Assembly: GCA_002687175.1 (NCBI GenBank)
Contig: NYZP01000030.1
Span: forward strand, 7,965-71,964
From: Parcubacteria group bacterium
GTDB lineage: Bacteria; Patescibacteria; ABY1; Buchananbacterales; UBA6539
Direction of reading: 5' to 3'
DNA length: 64,000 nt
A model generated the notes under the pieces. The model was given only the letters and a program-made list of their open reading frames with translations. It did not search any database and was not told the DNA's origin. The translations under genes and the position numbers were made by a program. Shown piece by piece: positions 60,516 to 64,000 of this stretch (position 1 is its first letter; the number at the start of each line of letters is the position of its first letter).

Positions 60516-61238
60516 ATGGAAATAATTACTCTTGTCTGGGAACAATATTTATACCTACCCCTATTTAATTTTCTTATTTGGTTGTATTTAAACTACTCCA
60601 ATTTTAACTTAGGAGCAGCAGTTATTATATTAACCATCCTTTTAAGATTTATACTTTTGCCATTTACCATCTTAACGGAAAGAGGTAAAATTTTAGGTCA
60701 AAAATTGAGAAAAGAAATAGTCGATATCAAAAATGATTACTCAAATGACCCGATTAGACAAAAAATTGCTATTAGGGAATTCCTGAAAAAGAAAAAAATT
60801 AGACCGTGGGCTAAAGCGGTAGTTCTAGGAATTCAGGGTTTAGTTTTAGTTCTTTTATACCAAGTGTTTATCGGCGGTATCAATACTCAAGAAAAACTGC
60901 ACCTACTGTATCCCAGTATTCCTCGACCAGATTTCATTAATACTAACTTTTTATGGTTTGACATTGCCGAAAGAAATCTGGTTGTCGCGGCTATTGTTGC
61001 CGGTTACTTATTTGCCCAAATACTCATAAATTTCTGGGAACGACGAAACCAGCTAACAAAAAAGGAACAAATATATAGCTTATTTTTTCCCGCCTTAGCA
61101 TTTCTAATCTTAGCTATTCTGCCATCAGTAAAATCAATTTTCGTTTTGACATCACTGATATTTTCCTCTATAATATCAATATTCACACTATTGATAAAAA
61201 TGTCGTTAAAAAAGGCTAATAAAGTAACCACACGTTAA
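60516..61238 (+). CDS. yidC: YidC/Oxa1-family membrane insertase
   Basis: 240-residue polytopic protein matching the YidC/Oxa1 core: NFNLGAAVIILTILLRFILLPFTI with the conserved Arg in the first groove helix (near residue 47), the cytoplasmic coiled-coil loop with KGKIL..QKLRKEIVDIK, the GIQGLVLVLLYQVFIGGI segment and further helices. Shorter than E. coli YidC because the periplasmic domain is missing, as in Gram-positive and Patescibacterial types. Role: insertion of membrane proteins. Confidence 0.85.
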   Translation: MEIITLVWEQYLYLPLFNFLIWLYLNYSNFNLGAAVIILTILLRFILLPFTILTERGKILGQKLRKEIVDIKNDYSNDPIRQKIAIREFLKKKKIRPWAKAVVLGIQGLVLVLLYQVFIGGINTQEKLHLLYPSIPRPDFINTNFLWFDIAERNLVVAAIVAGYLFAQILINFWERRNQLTKKEQIYSLFFPALAFLILAILPSVKSIFVLTSLIFSSIISIFTLLIKMSLKKANKVTTR

Positions 61239-61253
61239 AACATCTAAACAGCT

Positions 61254-61814
61254 ATGGCTGACCAAGGTATCGACAAATTAATGTATTCATTCGTCATGGA
61301 AGACGTCCTAAAAGGATTTTTTATCCATGTCCCCCCAGGCTATGTTGCTGCTGTTTATGATCTCGGTCGAGGTGTATTAAAAAAAATTTATAAGCCCGGC
61401 CTTCACTTAAAAATTCCATTTTGGCAAAAAGCAATGTTGTTTAATACCCAAACTTTAGAATATGGAATTACGAAAAAGTTTAATCCCGACAAACCGGAAT
61501 TACTTGGAGATCAACCAGTTACCGCTTCAACTAAAGACAATAAAAAAATAACTATTGAGGGAACAATTCTACTTCGTTTAGATCCAGAACAAATTCCAGA
61601 AATTTGGCAAAGTATCGGGGAAAAATTTGTTGAAAAAATTGTTAGACCAACTATTCAAAGTCGTTTAAGAATGATTGCTGCTAAATACACTCTGCAAGAA
61701 ATTTCTGCTACCAAAAGAGCCGACGTGGAGATTAGTTCTCGGCAAGAACTGGAAAGAATTTTGTACCCCCGTGGTATATTTGTAGAAAACGTTCTACTAA
61801 AAGAGGTGAATTAA
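61254..61814 (+). CDS. SPFH/prohibitin (Band 7) protein
   Basis: 186-residue protein: Band 7 domain with GYVAAVYDLGRGVLKKIYKPGLHLKIPFWQ (read in two parts), TASTKDNKKITIEGTILLRLDP, SIGEKFVEKIVRPTIQSRLRMIAAKYTLQEI and ending ILYPRGIFVENVLLKEVN. Most homologues continue about 80-100 residues more with an oligomerisation coiled coil; here the gene stops right after the SPFH core, so it is a short form or truncated. Unlike most family members it has no obvious N-terminal membrane anchor. Confidence 0.85.
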   Translation: MADQGIDKLMYSFVMEDVLKGFFIHVPPGYVAAVYDLGRGVLKKIYKPGLHLKIPFWQKAMLFNTQTLEYGITKKFNPDKPELLGDQPVTASTKDNKKITIEGTILLRLDPEQIPEIWQSIGEKFVEKIVRPTIQSRLRMIAAKYTLQEISATKRADVEISSRQELERILYPRGIFVENVLLKEVN

Positions 61815-61839
61815 ATCAATTCTAGTAATAGCTTTTAGG

Positions 61840-61861
61840 CCCCGGTAAACACCGGGGTTTT
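61840..61861 (+). terminator. Intrinsic terminator after the SPFH gene
   Basis: CCCCGGT-AAAC-ACCGGGG stem (7 bp) then TTTTAT. Confidence 0.8.
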
Positions 61862-61862
61862 A

Positions 61863-61871
61863 TGATATAAT
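61863..61871 (+). promoter_or_regulatory. Extended -10 promoter of the archease gene
   Basis: TGATATAAT, hexamer at 61866-61871; the ATG at 61881 is 10 bases away. Confidence 0.6.
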
Positions 61872-61880
61872 AATTATAAG

Positions 61881-62285
61881 ATGAAATTTAAATTTATTGA
61901 TCACCCTAAGATTTTAGAGGCTATCATCTTAGGGAACAATCTAGAAGAGTTATTCAGTAATGCCGCTTTGGCAATGATGACTTTTTTGTATCCAAAAGAA
62001 ATTGGAATTAATGATCATGAGTCAAAAGAAAATATAATACTAAAATCATCAGACCATAGTGCTTTACTAAATAATTTTTTAACAGAAATACTTTACCTAA
62101 CAAAAACAAAAAATATTTGCTATAACAGTTTTGATATTATTAAGTTAACTGATAACACCGTGGAACTTCAGGCATATGGTAGAAGAGTTAAACGTCAAGA
62201 AATTATCAATGATCTAATCTCGCACAAAACCCAAATTAAACCAATAGAATTTGGTTGGGAAGCAGTAATAATTTTTGATATTTGA
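61881..62285 (+). CDS. Archease-like protein
   Basis: 134 residues matching archease, a small chaperone that supports RtcB RNA ligase: LEELFSNAALAMMTFLYP near residue 21, ALLNNFLTEILYLTKTK near residue 60 and the C-terminal FGWEAVIIFDI. The usual DHTADIGI metal-binding start reads FIDHPKILEAII, so the canonical Asp cluster is only partly kept and function may be changed. No RtcB gene is visible in the window. Confidence 0.7.
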   Translation: MKFKFIDHPKILEAIILGNNLEELFSNAALAMMTFLYPKEIGINDHESKENIILKSSDHSALLNNFLTEILYLTKTKNICYNSFDIIKLTDNTVELQAYGRRVKRQEIINDLISHKTQIKPIEFGWEAVIIFDI

Positions 62286-62333
62286 AGTTGAACTAAATTT
62301 GTGTACATCAGAGGACCCTTCACTTTGTTCAGG

Positions 62334-62361
62334 GTTCAAATGGCTTTCATGCCATTTGAAC
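62334..62361. repeat. Perfect 11-bp inverted repeat
   Basis: GTTCAAATGGC-TTTCAT-GCCATTTGAAC in the gap before the DUF2079 gene; no T run follows, so it is not a plain terminator. The same gap includes CCCTTCACTTTGTTCAGGG, a further palindrome. Confidence 0.6.
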
Positions 62362-62441
62362 TTATCCACCGTTTTTCTGAAACATATTTTAAGGGGTCAA
62401 ATTGAAAATCATTGTCAAGTTTTTATGTTCAAAAGCTGTGT

Positions 62442-63818
62442 ATGATAAATTTTATCAAAGAAAATAAAGTAATTATCATCTTAGTAGTGATTTACTTTTT
62501 TATTTTTGCTACTTTAAGTAGTCTGCGTCACTACACTTTTCAAACGCAAACTTGGGACTTGGCCGCTTTCGAACAATCTTTTTATAATACCGTCCATGGT
62601 AATCTGATGTGGAATAATTTTGAGGGTACCTCGCACTTTGCAATTCACTTCAGTCCTTTTTTGCTACTGCTAGTGCCGATCTATTTTGTTTTTCAAAGTC
62701 CTTACACTTTATTAATCATTCAAAGTTTAGCTCTAGCTTTAGGCGCTCTGCCTCTTTACTTTTTAGCTAAAGAAAAGATGGAAAAAAAGTGGGCCATTTT
62801 AGTTAGCCTGCTCTATTTACTGTATCCTTCATTACACTGGGTAAATCTATTTGATTTCCATGCAGTACCGTTTGCTGTTCCGCTAATCCTAGCCGCTTTT
62901 TATTTTATTCAAAAAAATAATTACCTGTGGTCAAGTATTTTTTTGATTTTAACAGCTACAGTAGCGGAGAACATGATTGTTGCCGTATTTTTTATTGGGG
63001 TGTACCTGCTACTGTTCAAAAACCGCAAATATGGTTTGGCTGTTGCCTTACTAAGCTTAATTTACTTCATTTTAGTAGCTAAAGTAATTATGCCGGCTTT
63101 TGGTGGCGGTATCGTTAGATTAGATCGTTATACCGATTTTGGTGATAGTGCTACCAGTATCATCACTGGGGTAATTTTAAACCCTAGCCTAACTTTACAA
63201 ACAATTTTTACTCAAGCTAAGATGATTTACCTGCTAAAGGTATTTTTGTCTGTTGCCTTTTTACCATTTGTTGCTTGGCAGACTTTAGTGCTTACTATAC
63301 CCGGACTTTTGCAAAACCTCCTAACTACTTTTAATTTTCAGTTTGCCAATTTTTATCAGTATGACAGTATCTTAATTCCTTTTATTCTGATAAGCACTGC
63401 CTTGGGTATCAGAAAAACGTTAAATAAATTTTCAACTAAAATAGTTTTGGGCTCCGTCATTTTCATGACCATTGCTGGTTTTGTCTGGAACTCACCGTTA
63501 AGTCCTCTTAACTTTCCCTTACCGCGTTTTACCGATGAACGAGCAAAAGTATTTAGAGAAATTGTTAAACAGATACCACCCGAGGCATCGGTCGCCGCTT
63601 ACACTAACCTGGTGCCACATTTAACCCATCGTCAAAATATTAATATGCTTGGTCATGAAAAGGTTTTAGCAGACTACGTCATCATTGATGGTGATGACTT
63701 ACTAGGTTTTGCCAGTCTTGAGGACTTCGAAATTTATTTTGATAACTATCGACAAGCTGGACAACATGAAATTTTGTTAATTGATGAACGTTACTACATC
63801 TTAAAACCTAAAAAATAA
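62442..63818 (+). CDS. DUF2079 membrane protein
   Basis: 458 residues from the ATG at 62442, chosen over a TTG further upstream. About ten helices; the family pattern appears in LRHYTFQTQTWDLAAFEQSF near residue 27, GNLMWNNFEGTSHFAIHFSPFLLLL near residue 53 (split), and DFHAVPFAVPLILAAFYFI near residue 140. The extracytoplasmic C-terminal segment ends KYILKPKK-like. The family occurs in Actinobacteria and Patescibacteria; probably polyprenyl-sugar-dependent glycosyltransferase-like, but this is not established. Confidence 0.85.
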   Translation: MINFIKENKVIIILVVIYFFIFATLSSLRHYTFQTQTWDLAAFEQSFYNTVHGNLMWNNFEGTSHFAIHFSPFLLLLVPIYFVFQSPYTLLIIQSLALALGALPLYFLAKEKMEKKWAILVSLLYLLYPSLHWVNLFDFHAVPFAVPLILAAFYFIQKNNYLWSSIFLILTATVAENMIVAVFFIGVYLLLFKNRKYGLAVALLSLIYFILVAKVIMPAFGGGIVRLDRYTDFGDSATSIITGVILNPSLTLQTIFTQAKMIYLLKVFLSVAFLPFVAWQTLVLTIPGLLQNLLTTFNFQFANFYQYDSILIPFILISTALGIRKTLNKFSTKIVLGSVIFMTIAGFVWNSPLSPLNFPLPRFTDERAKVFREIVKQIPPEASVAAYTNLVPHLTHRQNINMLGHEKVLADYVIIDGDDLLGFASLEDFEIYFDNYRQAGQHEILLIDERYYILKPKK

Positions 63819-63879
63819 TTTTCAAAATTAGAAATTAAAAATTCATTCAAAATTTTAAATTCAAAATTTGTTAATAAGT
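63819..63879. repeat. AT-rich repeat tract
   Basis: Runs of AAAATTTTGAATTT-like units in both orientations, the same repeat family that expands the RNase P RNA distal arm near 30490-30525. No gene or promoter recognised within. Confidence 0.45.
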
Positions 63880-64000
63880 ATGCCTAAACAGATAAACTTC
63901 TCAATTATTCTATCAGCTTACGCTGTCCGTTTAATTATTTCAGTGCTCGATACGCCGCTTGTATATTTAGGAGTCCACTTGCTTTACAAGAAGTACCCTG
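63880..64000 (+). CDS. ORF resembling the C-terminal part of a queuosine-precursor (VUT-like) transporter, cut by window end
   Basis: Begins MPKQINFSIILSAYAVRLII and continues past 64000. The sequence looks like the last helix region of VUT/YhhQ-type transporters (SVLDTPLVYLGVHLLYKKY) rather than an N-terminus, so it may be a fragment left by a rearrangement; the tgt gene at 40392 would be a functional partner of such a transporter. Only 40 codons are visible, so the call is tentative. Confidence 0.35.
   Translation, partial: MPKQINFSIILSAYAVRLIISVLDTPLVYLGVHLLYKKYP

Noticed and set aside
1..64000. CRISPR array
   Set aside because: No regularly spaced direct repeats and no cas gene were seen; the repeats present are palindromes, tRNA copies or AT-rich tracts.

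Overview
The window looks like part of a reduced, AT-rich genome of the Candidate Phyla Radiation (Patescibacteria, most like the Parcubacteria side). The argument is the combination of family content (DUF4012, DUF3048, DUF4015, DUF2079, DUF192, a membrane-anchored Clp ATPase, MacA/MacB-like exporters, GIY-YIG minigene, archease), short genes packed with ATGA overlaps, very short 5' leaders and very few biosynthetic genes. TGA is an ordinary stop here (ATGA overlaps at 13393, 21613, 32439, 34792, 41522), so this is not a TGA-recoding lineage. The exact phylum is an inference.

Layout. 1-5040: two MacB-like permeases, a MacA-like adaptor and RodA. 5087-8160: zinc ribbon protein, ribosomal L25, DUF3048 protein, an orphan small gene and a decayed small ORF. 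8165-12685: dnaX, a tRNA-Gln(CTG) locus full of broken tRNA-Gln copies, IMPase-like protein, redoxin, YbaB, and a secreted metalloprotease with an amber codon. 12836-17614: two orphan genes, DUF4015, an SdrD-B surface protein and a CAP protein. 17690-23498: tandem histidine kinase, response regulator, CorA, sugar kinase, PduL and acetate kinase (substrate-level ATP from acetyl-phosphate). 23635-29999: murJ, lepA, a coiled-coil orphan, recJ, rnhA. 30200-30944: RNase P RNA on the minus strand carrying a GIY-YIG ORF inside its P3 loop. 31036-40391: surface polysaccharide and surface protein genes. 40392-48051: tgt, small enzymes, a structured RNA, a Clp-like membrane ATPase, a WecA/MraY-like transferase, DUF192, rplU. 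48104-50390 (minus): recR, a small membrane protein, dnaB. 50652-51739: tRNA-Lys, a frameshifted membrane gene and a broken tRNA-Lys copy. 51951-63818: cyclophilin lipoprotein, DUF378, P-type ATPase, PH protein, DivIC, a parvulin split by TGA, a nested tRNA-Gly locus, ftsE-ftsX, tRNA-Gln(TTG), YidC-like, SPFH, archease, DUF2079. The last 120 bases start another membrane ORF.

How the genes fit together. Most genes serve the envelope (RodA, MurJ, FtsE/X, DivIC, YidC, parvulin, polysaccharide transferases, DUF4012 and DUF11-like surface proteins) or replication and repair (DnaX, DnaB, RecJ, RecR, RnhA). PduL-AckA is the only visible energy module.

Most unusual signals. (1) A GIY-YIG ORF fills the P3 apical loop of the RNase P RNA, enclosed by a perfect 13-bp stem. 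(2) A full 72-nt tRNA-Gly is interrupted in its T-loop by 109 nt that contain a second complete tRNA-Gly; both tRNA-Gln loci and the tRNA-Lys locus show related decayed copies, with GC-rich palindromes lodged in D-, anticodon- and T-loops. (3) Similar palindromes sit in frame inside tgt and next to a duplicated start of a glycosyltransferase. (4) Several small, GC-richer orphan genes with strong Shine-Dalgarno sites contrast with resident genes whose start codons lie 7-12 nt from a -10 box. (5) Three protein genes carry point nonsense or frameshift lesions, and one small ORF has four in-frame stops but no frameshift.
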